Position numbers and translations under genes: made by a program
Shown here: positions 1 to 12,500 of the stretch, piece by piece
How positions within the stretch are numbered: position 1 is the stretch's first letter
How the letters are laid out: every line of letters begins with the position of its first letter
Origin: Asterochloris sp. CNOR1
Lineage: Eukaryota > Chlorophyta > Trebouxiophyceae > Trebouxiales > Trebouxiaceae
Length of the DNA stretch: 64,000 bases
Assembly: GCA_963969365.1 (NCBI GenBank)
Contig: OZ017761.1
Span: forward strand, 2,170,001-2,234,000
Direction of reading: 5' to 3'
Notes under the pieces: generated by a model
What the model saw: the letters and a program-made list of their open reading frames with translations, nothing else
The model's database searches: none
What the model was told of the DNA's origin: nothing

Positions 1-589
1 GGGTGGCAGGTGTGTGGCTGTGCACCGTGTCTGGTGGCTGGCACCATTGCTGCGTCTGGCAGGCTTGGGCTTGCCCAGGTGCAGTTCTCAGCCAAGCCAG
101 CAACCGCTGACAGGGTGGTCAAGAGGGTGGCTGTGCTGGGTGAGTGACAGAGTCGCTGTGTCTGGCTGGCTTGTGCTGTCAAAGTTGCAGCTATGCTGAG
201 TGGGTTGGCACCATACATTGCGACTGATGGGCTTGTCCCTACGTCGTGGCAGGTAGCAGTTGACTCGATGGGAGCTAGACAAGGTGGCAGGTGTGGGGCT
301 GAGCTGCGTGTGTGGCATGATAGGTGTGTCTGATGGGGTCGTGCTTGCAGGCGCCAGCCAAGCCTTCAGCTGGTTCAGGACTGGGCAGATTGGTGGCTAC
401 ATCGGCTGCTGCTTGCTGCATTTCACATCAACAGCAGACTGAGGGCTGAGCCTGCTGGTTGTGCCATGTGCGGCAGTGCGTCCCACAGCCTGCCTTGAGC
501 TAGACAGCCAGGTGACACCAGTGCAAAGCTTGGCTCTGTCCAAGTAATGGTGCCCTCTGTGCCTGTGCAGGCCGCAAGGCAGCGCCAGT
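1..589. other. Probable ATG2 intron, imperfectly repetitive
   Basis: I see no convincing exon here. The sequence is rich in variants of GGTGGCAGGTGTGTGGCTG and GTGTCTGGCTGGC, spaced roughly 100 bases apart (for example near 1, 125 and 285). It is most simply the 5' intron of the ATG2 gene entering from the left, but an exon hidden here cannot be excluded. Confidence 0.4.
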
Positions 590-3500
590 GTGAACAGCAT
601 CCTGGATGATCTGAAGGTGGGCAGCTCTGCGTCACGTTGCTCTGCAGCAGGGTCGGTCTGGCACCCCTTGATGTCAGTGGCCTGCAAATTCCCTGCAGCA
701 GTCAGGACCTGCATGTCACAGGATCTGTCATTTCCAGTGACATATCTCATGCCCTGCTGGAGCCTCCATCACTTGGCCAGACCCTGGTCAGCCAGGTCAC
801 CAAGAGTAGGTCACAGTCAGACCCTTGGGTTTCAGCCCTGTACGGGATGTTTGGCTGGTGGTGTACAATGGAACCCATCCCACCTGACTGTGCCTGGCCG
901 CGACGCTCTTGGCCCTGCTAGCAGCCTGGCCGCCCCGTGCTGCAGGGGCACAGTGCGCCCCCGCGGCCGCCGCCTGCAGAGCAGGGTCTGTGGGCAGACA
1001 TCAGTGCACCCAACATGTGCGCCCTGCTGCTGTTTCCCACGCTGCCTGGGCCCTCTGGGCTGTCGGAGAGCCCCTTGGAGAGCCACGGCTACACCTGCCT
1101 GGCTGCAGACTTCCTGGCTGTGCCCCGACCTCCTGAGGTGAGGCTGCCGAAACACGAGATGAGGCCAAGTGTCTGTGCAGCTGCGCCAGACCGTTGTGCC
1201 CTTGAGGGGCATGGCAGGCTCTGCAGGTGCAGGTGCAGGGCGCAGACATGCCTCATCACTCCAGCTGTCAGGGGTGTGGTGCCTCAGAGATGGACCTCCA
1301 GCTGTTTGACGGCTAAAATCCCATCGCAGATAGCTTGTGGCAACAACACCTCCAGCTCAAAAGCAAGGCAGGGGCTGCAGTGAGAGTCTGCCAATAGGAA
1401 GGCGCGTCAGCAAACATGCTGGGGCTGTTGCATGTTGGTATCAGTCAAGGCAGTGCCATTAGAGGCTGCGCTTGACCTTTTGATTGAGTGAAGATGCTGC
1501 AGCTGTTGCGGTAAGTGACACCAATACAGTCAGTGAAGGGAGGGTCTGCCAGTAGGACCTAACCTCAGTGAAGTGGTGCTGCTGCTGCTGCTGCTGCGCA
1601 CTGGCGGCACTGCTGTTGTCATTGTACTAAGAGTCTGCCAGCAGGGTCCACCTCAGTGAGGATGCTGCTGCAGGTTGTTGACAAGGGTCGTAGGTGCTAC
1701 GAGCCGATGATACAGATTCGGCCGTTGCCCCCGAGCCATCCCAGCAAAGCCCATGCTGCCTCGAGCAGACTCTGGGGGGCAGACATGGCTGTGGGGCAGG
1801 TCAAGCTGTACCTGCTGGGGCAGGCAGTGGGGACAGCCTCCCTGGGGGGTGTCCAGCTGCAGGCAAGCCCTTTGTGTGACAAGGTGCCCTCACATTAACT
1901 GGCAGGTCAGGGGCGTGGCAGGGCTGGTTCCTGGCATCGGCACTGCCTGCAGTGGTCTCCTTTTGTGGGTTGCTTTGCAGTCTGCATCCCTGACACATTT
2001 ACCAGCGGTGTGCATCTTTCTGACTATATAGTGTAAAAACAACAGTTACGCACTGCATGCACCGGTGCAGATGTCCTGCTGCTGGTGCTTCAGGGCTGGC
2101 TGTCGTACACAGACATGTCACCGGATCATACATTGCTTTTTACATTCCAGCCCACGCCCAGACTTGAGATCTCTGCAAACAAATGGCACGATGTCAAGTT
2201 TGCTCACGAGGATCTCTATGTGGCTGCTGCAGGCTGACTGCGTGCTGGACATGCTGCCGCCGGCGCAGCAGCAGGTGTCTGTGAGGCAGGAGGTCCAGGC
2301 TTCCCTAAACCCTGGTGCAGCCCTCTCGCTGCGCCTGCAGCTGCAGCCTGGGTGCCCAGCTGATCCAGGGATTATCTCACATGCCTGGGGCACGGTGCAG
2401 AGCCATGCTGGCCGCTTGGACTCAGCGACAGGTGACAGCTCACGGCAAGACTCGCCTTCTGTTATGCCTTTGATCTATAGTCGTGTGACCTGTGCCCAGT
2501 GATTGCTCTGCAAACAGCACCCTACATATTCGCTTGCGCTTGTTGTCGTGTTCAAAGCTCTGCATGCTTCGCTGCGTACGCACAGCATGCAAAGCACGCA
2601 AGAGCTGCATGGGCAATGCAGTCAAAGGACACCTCTGGCAGCACCTTGCTATGCGCCTGATGGCGATGGTGTGGTCACTGGTGGGGGGCCTTGTGCTGTT
2701 TTTGATTGGGTCCGCCCAGCCTGCTATCTGCCTGCAGCAAAGGTCAAGGCAGGAAGTCTGCTTGCTTTTTTGTGCACCGCTGTGCGCACACAGCCTGGAC
2801 AATGCCGAGGAGTCTACTTGCTGTACTCTGCACAGCTATGTGCCTACAACCTGGACTCTGCCCACCCTAGATGTGAGTTGATTGACGCCCTGAGCCTGTC
2901 GCCTGCCGCAAGCTCAGATCCAAGCTGTCTGTTGGAGTGAGGCAGGGGGCTGGTTGACCTGTGCTTGCATGGCCGCCACAAGCAGCGGCAATGAGCTCCC
3001 ACAGCAGCTCATGTCACTTTCGTGCTGTGCCTGCAGGCAGCCCTCCTGCAACCCAGGTGGACACGGCACAGCTGCAGCAGGCCTGCCTGGAGAGCTCAGC
3101 CATGGTGCTGCGCATGCAGGCGGCTGATTGCCAGGCTGAGCTGTCTCAGGTAGGCTGGCGCTCACATCCGCTGCCTCCTGGGTGATGGGCCTCTCAACCT
3201 GCCGACAGGGCACTGAACCTGCCCGCCCCCCGCTGCTTCTTGAGGGCACAAGTGTATCCTGCCTGCCTATGGCTGGTCACGCAAAGGCCCACAGCCTGCA
3301 CACAGATGATTTGTGCCATATCAGTTGTCTGGCAATAGAAGCTGCAACCATGCTTTCCCCGCCTCTGAATGCCTGCACCAGCACATCATGCTGGTCACCT
3401 TGCAGATGCAACTTGCATGCCCATCCAAATTTCCACCCACTCATCGCTGTCATTGGTGCCTGCCTGCAGCCCCAGCTGGCTGCCCTCGCCCATTTGGCAG

Positions 3501-6500
3501 CAGCCTTTGCTGAGTGGCAGGAGGACTGCGCCCAGGCTGCCCACAGCCACCAGGAGGCTCTGGCTGGGCTGGGGCTGATGCCCATGGAGGCCTTCCAGGA
3601 CATGCTCCAGCCGGTGCAAGTGGCGCTGCTGCTGGAGTGCCGCCTGCGGGTCCGTCTACAGCAGCCTGTCAACAAGGTGGGTTTGCCTGGACTGCTGGCA
3701 TGTTGCGAGGTGGCTGCTGGTCTGGCTGCAGCAGCACTGGCTTTGCCTGTACAAGTGCCATGTCATTGAGCCGCTGTCAATCCGTTTGGTTTCATACTTG
3801 CATGGCAGGCTGCACCAGCCATTGAAGCAGGTTGGGCTTACCTGTCTTTCCGGTAAGTGCATGATGATAATGCGCTGCAGCCAAGCCTGCAAATCAGCCT
3901 GCACCAGTCTGTGAATGAGGGAATGCAAGGCTGGCTGACATGCAAAAGTGATTGTGCAACATGTGCATTGGCAGTTTGCCCTGGAGCCTGCCAGTTCCAG
4001 CACCATGCAGGTCTGCACAGCACGCATGCTGAGCCCTGTGGGTCTCCGCCGAAGTCCATGTCTCCACACGTGCACTCACCAGGCGTTGCCACATTTGTTC
4101 CCGGCCACACCCTGATAGTCTGACAACAAAGCGGTTACTGTCTGCAGGCGTGCCATGAGGCCCAAACTTTTGTATCCAACTGATGTGCTGAATAGGCCCC
4201 AATGCAGGCCTTGGCGACTGCCTGCAGCACCTCCAGGTGCCATCTGTGTAGTGAGGCAGTATAATGACGATACTCATGCCTGCAGGTGGGCCCACCAGGC
4301 ATCCCGCCCTACCCTGCATTTGTCCTGGACATCCAAGAGGCAGCCATCTGCCTGGGAGCAGGCCTGGGCGGCTGTGAGGGAGCAGGGCTGCAGCTTGTCT
4401 CCCTGGAGGGGCTTTGCGTAACGGGGGGCCCAGACCGCGCCTGCCTGCTGTTGTGCCCCACAGCTGTGGGCAGCGTGCCCCAGCGGGAGGCAGCCTGTAT
4501 TGAGATCCAGCGCGCCTCTAGGTGAGACAGTGTTGTCATGTGTCTGGGCTGCTGTCAGAATGCAATCTGCGTGTTGCGGCCTTGAATGGAGGACTGACAG
4601 AATTGATGGGTTGCTTGGGATTGCCGTCTCCTGCTCCCTACAGCTCTGAGTGGCAGGACTTAGCAGGAGACAATGTGCGATCAAAAATAGCCAGGTTTCG
4701 TCTCGATTTAGGAGGCAGACCCTCAGTTGCGGTGGTGATTGTGTTGTGCGCCCCAGCAAAAGGCAGGTGCCTTAAGCTGTCACAGGCGGATCCCCTCCGG
4801 CTCAGGTAACATGGTTCATGAACGAAACCATCTGCAGGCCCCTGGCGTCAGCTGGGGAGGCGGGCCCAGCAGGCACGACAGGCGACCCGTTGCCGACAGT
4901 GGCCACAGTCTCGGTGGCTGTCCAGGGCACCACAGTGGCCACAGTCGAGGGCGACATAACCCTGGGCTGGGCCTCAGAGCTGATCAGCTACTTTGACGTG
5001 TGCAGCGTGGCGCAGGCAGAGCAGGTGAGCATCCACCCAGATATCCAAATATGGGACTGCTTACTGCAGAGCTTGCTGGGTCTGTTACCTGTGCAGAGGG
5101 GGAAAGCCCCTCTGTCGTGGTGAGGTGCCTTGGGTTCAAGTGGCAGGGGTAAACAGCAGCGGCAGCCAGGCCTCTACTGGTCCAAGAGCAACACCGAACT
5201 GCTTGAGCGGCAGTTCCTCCACTGTGTCAAGCCCAGCAGGCTTCAACAGCAATCTGTCCAACCCCAGACGCCGACAAGTCCTGAAACATGCAGGGGCGTC
5301 CTTAGCAATCACACACTTTGAATCCTGGGGTGCATTGTTATTAAAATGATGTATGAGAAAACCCACCCTGCAGCCTTGCCATACTCACTGCCCTGGCGCT
5401 GCAGGCTGGGCCGCCGGTGCCCACTGAGTGGCATGTGCAGGCCAACAGCATCGCAGTGCGGTACGAGGCCCCTCAGGAGGCTGTGCCAGCGCCAGCAGAT
5501 GCAGGCGCCTCCTTCCAGGTGTGAGACGAGCTGCTCAGATTGTTTTGGGGGACACCCCTGCTGCTCAAGGCCCATGCTGCCTCCTCCGCCCTGCCACAGC
5601 CCAAATGTGCAAGCTGCATGTTGATGCTGGGCCGGCCTGTACACCACCGTAGCATGGACGTGGGCGGCCTCTCGACGACATCATCGTCGCTCACAACATG
5701 CTTGGCCTCACACAATGAAACACCAGCACAGCCAGGCTTCCCTGCATGTGGCTGGCGCGTCATGCAGTGTCATACCACAGTCTGGTGCAGCGTGTGCCTG
5801 TGCCAGCTCGTTAGACCCACAGAGTGCCACTGGGTCCCTTGAAGCAATCACAGAGGGCTCTTGCACATGCAGGGGCCGACAGCAGCTGCGCTGCAGCTGG
5901 GGCAGCTGAGGTGGAGCAGCCTGCCTGGGTCTGCCTCGCACGCCCTGGAGCTGCAGGGGCTGCAGCTGTTCTGCGCTGCAGCAGCCATGCGCGGCAGCAC
6001 CTGGGCTGCCAGTCAGCCCATTGACCTGCCACAGAAGGACCTGACCAGCTGCCACTACGCCAGGATCGCCTCCGAGGCCAGGATCACCATTGTTTTCAGC
6101 ACCCTGCCTGAGGAGGATGGGGGTGAGCTGATGAGGCAGCAGACTGGTTTCAAAAATTGCTGAGGTTCGCTTGATATAGGTTGTTGATATGGTGAACCTT
6201 CCTGTGGCTGACAGCTCCCAAGAGCAGGGCGCGGTGCCGATGAGATGCCTCTTTGACAGCCCATTGTGGCACCCTGCCTCTCAGGTGCTGGGCTCGCATG
6301 CCACACAATCCTTCAGCTCAAATGTACTGGTCCCCACAAGACCCTTCAGACAGTGTTGACAGTCAGGCAGCCTTTGTCCATTACACCAGGCGCTGCCAAC
6401 AGGGACTCTAATGAGACAGGGCCTCGTCCTTCAGGCCAGTAAAGGCTGGACGTGCTACTTGGGGCTCACATTCTGCAGCCCGCTGCCCTGCAGGCTGTCC

Positions 6501-9500
6501 CCAGACAGAGATCAGCAACACCTGCCTGGCCAGCACGCTGTGCCGTCCCTCGCTGCGGCTGTTGGTGGCCTGGGTGGCTCAGCTGTCTGGCAACAGCAAC
6601 ACAGACGGCGGGCTAGCGCCCTCCACAACCCACTCTGTGGCGGGCAGCGGGCGCAGCGCCTCCTTCAGCGCAGCCGGCACCTCGGGTACTGCAGCGGCGG
6701 CCATGGGGTCCTCAAATGCCAGCGAGACGGGGGGAGCGCCTGTGCCGGTCATGCAGGGCGTGCAGGAGGATGCTTTCAGGTGAGGTCTGCTGCCAGGGCT
6801 TTGGACTGCCACTGATGCCGTGGTGGGCTGGCCTTGGCTGGCCTTGAATTGTACAAGCAGGGCGTGCAGGAGGATGCCTTCAGGTGATATCTGCTGCCAG
6901 GGGTTAGGGACTGTGGCAGGACTGGCCTGGGCCCGGGCGTGCAGGAGGACGTTGTAAGATGTGACTGGCTGGCTGCGAGAGTGCATGGGCAGTGGCCCTG
7001 GCTGCGGCTGGCCTCAACGTGGGCGCGTGTGGCGTGCAGGAGACTGCCTTCAGGTAAAGTCTGCTGACTGGGGTGTGGACTGCTACTGCCACTGAAGTAT
7101 GGCTGGCCTGGGCTGGCCTCACACAGTGCGAACAGGGTGTGCAGGAGGATGCTTTCAGGTGTGACCGGCTTTGGGCAGCCGTGCAAGGGGCGGATTCAAA
7201 TTGGGGTGCAGGAGCATATGCTCTCAGTGAGCAGGGGTGGTATGGGAGGGGTCTGTGCAGGGCCTGGCCTCAATCTGGGGTGCAGAGTGTGCAGGAAGCT
7301 GCTTTCAGATGGGCAGGGGTCGTGCTGGGGCTGGCCTCGACTTGGGCTTGCATGTCATGCGGGAGGGTGAGTTCAGATTCGGGATGCCAGCAGTGTGATA
7401 TGGCAGCCAGCACAGCTTGAAGGGATGGCCCTGTGTGGTGGTGCAGGATCATGCAGGGAGGTGCCTCTGGGTGAGATTGTCAGCGGAAGTGCAGTATTGC
7501 AGGAGGCCCTTGTCAGTGGAGCAGGAGGCTCCCATGGCGACACTAGCCACTGTCACAGTACTTTAGGGGTGATTTCTTTGTCAAGCCTGGCGCTGCCGCT
7601 GTGCTGTGTGCCAGCTCCATTAGAGCCTGAATGTTGGAGAGGATCCTCCAGGCGGCCTCCACCAAAGAACGATTGTGGCCTGTGACGCTGCCTCTGCTGC
7701 CAAGACATGCACTTCGCCACCACTCTGCTGTCTCTGCAGCGTCTTTCTCACAGGCTGCACAGCCCCGCCTTCACAACAAGCCGAGTGATGCAAGTGCCGC
7801 CCTGCCAGCCATCAGCCCCCCCACTTCCTTGATGCTGGACCTTTCAGTGGCGCACCGTGCAGGCATTACATGGCGTCTGAGGCCCCAGCAAACTTTGCCA
7901 CTGGCAGCGTCTTCCTGGGAGGCGGCTACTACTCTAGGACCCCGCCCAATGACCTGGCAGCCAGCGTAGTTGAGATTGACCCAGCCAGCTATCTGGTGGG
8001 CGCAGCCATTGCTCTCCTTGGCCACACTGTAGTCGCAGCAGGGAGTCTGGATGGGAGCAGGCGGCAGGGCCTGTGGACAAGTGAACAGGCTGGCCGGCAT
8101 TGTGGCAGCTGCAGGACTCCTGCTAATTTGCGCCTGCATTGCTCTTCATGCCGGCTGGTGCGCGCCTTGAGTCAGGCGCACAAGAAGACAGGCTGTTGCT
8201 TGAATCTTGATGGAACAGGGTGAACATGTTCTTATTGTTGCGGACAAACCTGCAGGAGATGCGGCCGCCGGCGCCCTCCGGTGCGCTCAGAGTGATCGAG
8301 GGCTTTGTGGGGGACCACATGGCAGCTGGCATCTACCCAGAGCCGCAGAGCCCTGCAGGCAGCAGCCAGGATGAAGGCGGGGGCGGCATCTGGTGAGGTG
8401 CTGCACTCAGTCATCTCAAGCAGGTTTCCACTTGTCAGCTCTTGTGTACACTAGGCGTTGTTGCCATGCCTGACAGGGGATCTATAGACGGGCTGCCAGC
8501 ATGGGGCTGCTCGGTGACAAGCCAGAGAGGAGGTCGGCTGCTTGTGGGCAGTGTAGCACTGCCAAACAAGAAGTGCCAGGCGGCCTCGCGCGTGACACAG
8601 CAGCCACCATCAGCTCAGAACTGCTGCTTGGGTGGCAAGACAGGCCTCTGCGCTCTGCAGGTTGTGGCAACACAGCAGCCCAGCAGCGGAGTCAGCTTTG
8701 ACCTGGGGTTGCACGTATGTGCTGCAGATCTGCTGATCGCAGCGCAAATCTGCTGAGCCAAGCGCATCCAATAAATAGGTCACCCTGCTGCAGGTGCCCT
8801 GCAGCCCCTGGCAGGGTTTCCAGGCTTGCTGCTGTGCCCCACAGGTACTACTCCCAAGCCAGCCCACCCAGCAGCCCTGATTTGGGCCCCGCCTTGGTCG
8901 ACGACTATGTGAGGATGCCCACCCCTGAGGAGTGCGCAGCCTCGCTGGGAGCGGGGCCCACAGGGCGTGGGGCCATCGCTCCCCTCCCTGAGGGCTATGC
9001 TGGCCCCGCCTCGCGGCTCCTGGTGCGGGATGTCAAAGTCATGATCACGCTGACGGAGGAGGGCCCAGGTATGCAAATGCTCTGATGGTACTGCGGGTCA
9101 TTCTGTCAGCTGTACCTGGCAGCTGAGGACCTGACCTGTCTGCAACCCCTGTCCTGGCAGGCACTGAAGCCATACTTGAGGGCTGCCGCCGGCAGGGGAG
9201 GCCCACATGCTTGCCAGGTGTGTGTTCAGCAATGGGGAATGTTGTGGTACACCTGCGATGCATGTGGTGGAAACAGCACTCAGCTGACATGGCAGCTTCT
9301 GCCATTCACATACATAGCAGGCACAGATCGCCAAACTCAACAGGCGCCCCTCACGCCCGTGCTTCTTGCCTCTGGTGCCTCTTTGTGCAGCGCCGCAGCC
9401 TGTCGCAATCTGTGCATGTTGCTGGAGCTCCTGCGCAGCTTTGCGACCTGCTGGCGCATGGACTTTCCGCCACATACCATCCTGACCCTTGTGGATGACT

Positions 9501-12500
9501 GCCTACCCAAGAATTTTTCTTACCTGCAGGTCAAACATCTGTACCAGGCCAAGCGCAGCCGCCTGCCATGCCCTCAGAAGACCCAGGGATCTGCGCTGAG
9601 GGGCGACTGGAGGTGGAGCTGCAGCGCATCTGCCTGCAGGCAAGTCAGCTCATGAGGTGGACTTCTATGGCACTGCATGGCTCATGCTTGCCCCTCTGGC
9701 AGTGAGCAGCAAGATGCTCTTGCAAATGAAGGTTGGGTGACGGGACCTTGTGCGGCAGGTGCTGCTGCACCTGTGCAGTTGGGCACACAAAGGACACACT
9801 CTGCTCGAGAGGTGCTTCAAGTCCACCATGTGCTGCACTGGTGGCAAGGAGCATGCAGCATGTCTGAGTCCCGCAGCATGACGCCCCCTGCTAAGGATCC
9901 CAATCAGCCCCACAACTGCTTGTCAGACAACCTACCGTCCTCCGGACCACTTTATCATCTTGTTGGCTGCTCAACCGCTTTGTCTTTGACTGACTCCTCT
10001 CGTAGATGTCTTTTGCACTGAGATCTTGCTTGCGGCTGCTTGCCTGCAGTACGACACCTTTCCTGAGGATGGACCACATGCCTGGCGCCTGGCCCTCAGC
10101 GTGGCAGACTTGGAAGCCCGCGACGCCACCTGTCGCCCAGGAGATCCCCAGCCTCGCTGGCGGCGCATGCTGGGCTGCCATGCTGCAGCACGGCAACAGC
10201 AGGCGGCGGGAGCTTGCATGGCTCAGGTAGGGATACAATGGACCTCTGATGCTGCTTGGTCAGTGGTCTGGGTGGCAGTTGTGACCTGTTTTGCTGCCTT
10301 TTGCAGGAAATGCTCCAGTCTAGGCAGCTGCAGCGGCACATGCATTTGAATCTTTGACTCAAGGCTTGTAAAGCATGTGTCCTTCAGGTTTTACAACCCC
10401 TTACGCTGCCTTAATGGGATGAAGACAGGGGTGTAGAGGCTCAGCTTTGGTTGGGCTGCAGCTCCGCAGCTTTCAGCAACAAGTGGGGTGCCATGCTGCA
10501 CCTGAGCAAGGCCTGCATGGCCCTCATTTGGCTGCTCAGTCACAGAAGCTGAACAGGCAGTAGAGGATTGTGACAATTTTGGTAAGGGCCCTCACAGGCT
10601 GCATCACCATGTGTCTCTGGCCAGTTTCAACTTTTGTTGTGTGTGCAGATGGTTTTGGAGGCGGTGCGCCCCAGCAGCCATGCAGCTCTGGGGGCACAGG
10701 AGTACACCCTTGCGGTGGCCCTCCTGCCCCTGCGGGTGCACCTGGACCAGCACTGTGTGACCTTCCTGCAGCAGCTGCTTGCCGGCGAGGAGGCCTCTGC
10801 AGAGCCCAGTCGCAGCGGGTCTTGGCAGGACCTGCAGGGGGAGGGCAGCGTGGGGGGCTTGGAGCAGCAGGGGGAGGCTGCAGCTGTGGCCACTGCCGGG
10901 GACGACTCAGGTGGGCAGCTGCTGCCCTGCTGCCCTGGCGGCATGCGCCCTGCCCAGCTGCTGAGAACCACTTTCTGCCCCAGAGATGTGGTCTCTTGGG
11001 CAGGTTGGTTGAGGCTGCAGCTGTAGGCCTGGGCAGGAGTGCGGGCGGAGGTGGGAGGTTCCAGATGCAGGGTGTGAATCAGCTGACGACTGGGGTGTGC
11101 CCAGAGATGCACGCTCTCAGGCAGTCAGACTGAGAGGGCAGCTGTGGTGCTGCCTGGCCAAGCACAGGGACCAGCTGCATGGGAAAGGCTGCGACTCTGG
11201 TTGTGAGGGCCCCGGTGGGCTCTGTGCTGAACAGCGCCATGCTGAGCGTGTAAGAGCCAGGATAGCAGGTCGTGCTGAGGCCTGGAGGCAGTGCTATGGC
11301 CACTACAAGGCAGGATGCAGGAGAGATGTCCAGGCGTGTTTTGCCCAACTGAGGCGTGGCCCTACATAGGGTATACCCGCTGTGCGGTTAGCTAAGCTGA
11401 GGCTCTACTTATCCTGTGGCCCCTGGTTTTGCTAGAGCTCACCGACATCAAATCAAGCCTGGAGCTGACCGTACTGTATGCCTGTCTGCAGGGGCTGTTG
11501 CAACCCTCCACTGCAGCATGTTTGGCTGCTGGGCACAGCTCTCTGCACGACACAGCTTGGCTGCTGGGCAGTGGGCAGAGCATTCTGCGGCACACAGCAT
11601 TGGCTGCTGGGCACGTCCTTCTGCACTGCACAGCTTTGGCTGTTGGGCACAGCCTCTACAAAACAACACCCGCACTCTCAATGACCCACAAGTCAACTAA
11701 CTTGTGCCAATCAGTGTGCAGGGGCCAGTATTCCAGCCATGTGAGACTTTCCTCTCATGCACTGCAGACTGTGGCCTTTCAGGATCATCTTGTATTGGTG
11801 CAGTGCAGGCGCAACATGCTGCCCAACCTGCAAGACTGTGACCCCTGGGATCACTGTGACTTGCTGTGGTGCAGGCGCAATGTTCTTTCAGCGCTGCGAG
11901 ATTGCAGCCTTGTCGCTGACCATCGATTACCGGCCGCGCCGTGTCAATGTGGCAGCCCTGCGGGCCGGCTCATTTGTTGAGGTGAGGGCTCTAGATGACC
12001 ACCTGCTGTGTTTAGACTTTGTGCCTGGTCCCGCAGTTGCTGCAGCACTGCTCTAGAGGGCTGCCATGTGACACAGGTGCACCTGGGGAGATGGCCATTG
12101 TGCTGAGGTGCTGCATACATAACCGTATCGTATAACTGTCGTTCCCTTGGGAAAGCTCAAGAAACTGGGCTGGTGTAGTGCCTGGATGCACTGCTTTCAC
12201 GCTAATGTGCTGCAGCCTGCTGCAGCCGCATATGATGCCATCCTTTTACCTGCCTGATGCTGTGCTGCTGGTCACAGGTGCTCCTGCTATCGGTGCAGGT
12301 CATCCAATGCGGCTCCTTCTTGCTCTTGATGCTGGACCAGACAGGTGCAACTGATGCTGCAGGTGCTCAACCTGGTGCCCTGGGGTGGAGTGCAGCTGCG
12401 CCTGCCGGAGCTGCGCTTGAGCGGCGTGCAGGGGTGGGGTGGCCTGGCAGCTGCTGCTGGGCAAGCCTACCTGCAGGACATTGCCGCCAACCAGGTGACA

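Noticed and set aside
1577-1596. Pathological-type triplet expansion
   Set aside because: Only about seven CTG units, in a window rich in CTG and CAG words; unremarkable.
6579-7186. Long minus-strand frames with repeated SSCTP strings opposite ATG2
   Set aside because: They are the reverse reading of the tandem intron repeat. The repeated peptide follows from repeated DNA, and there is no other sign of a gene.
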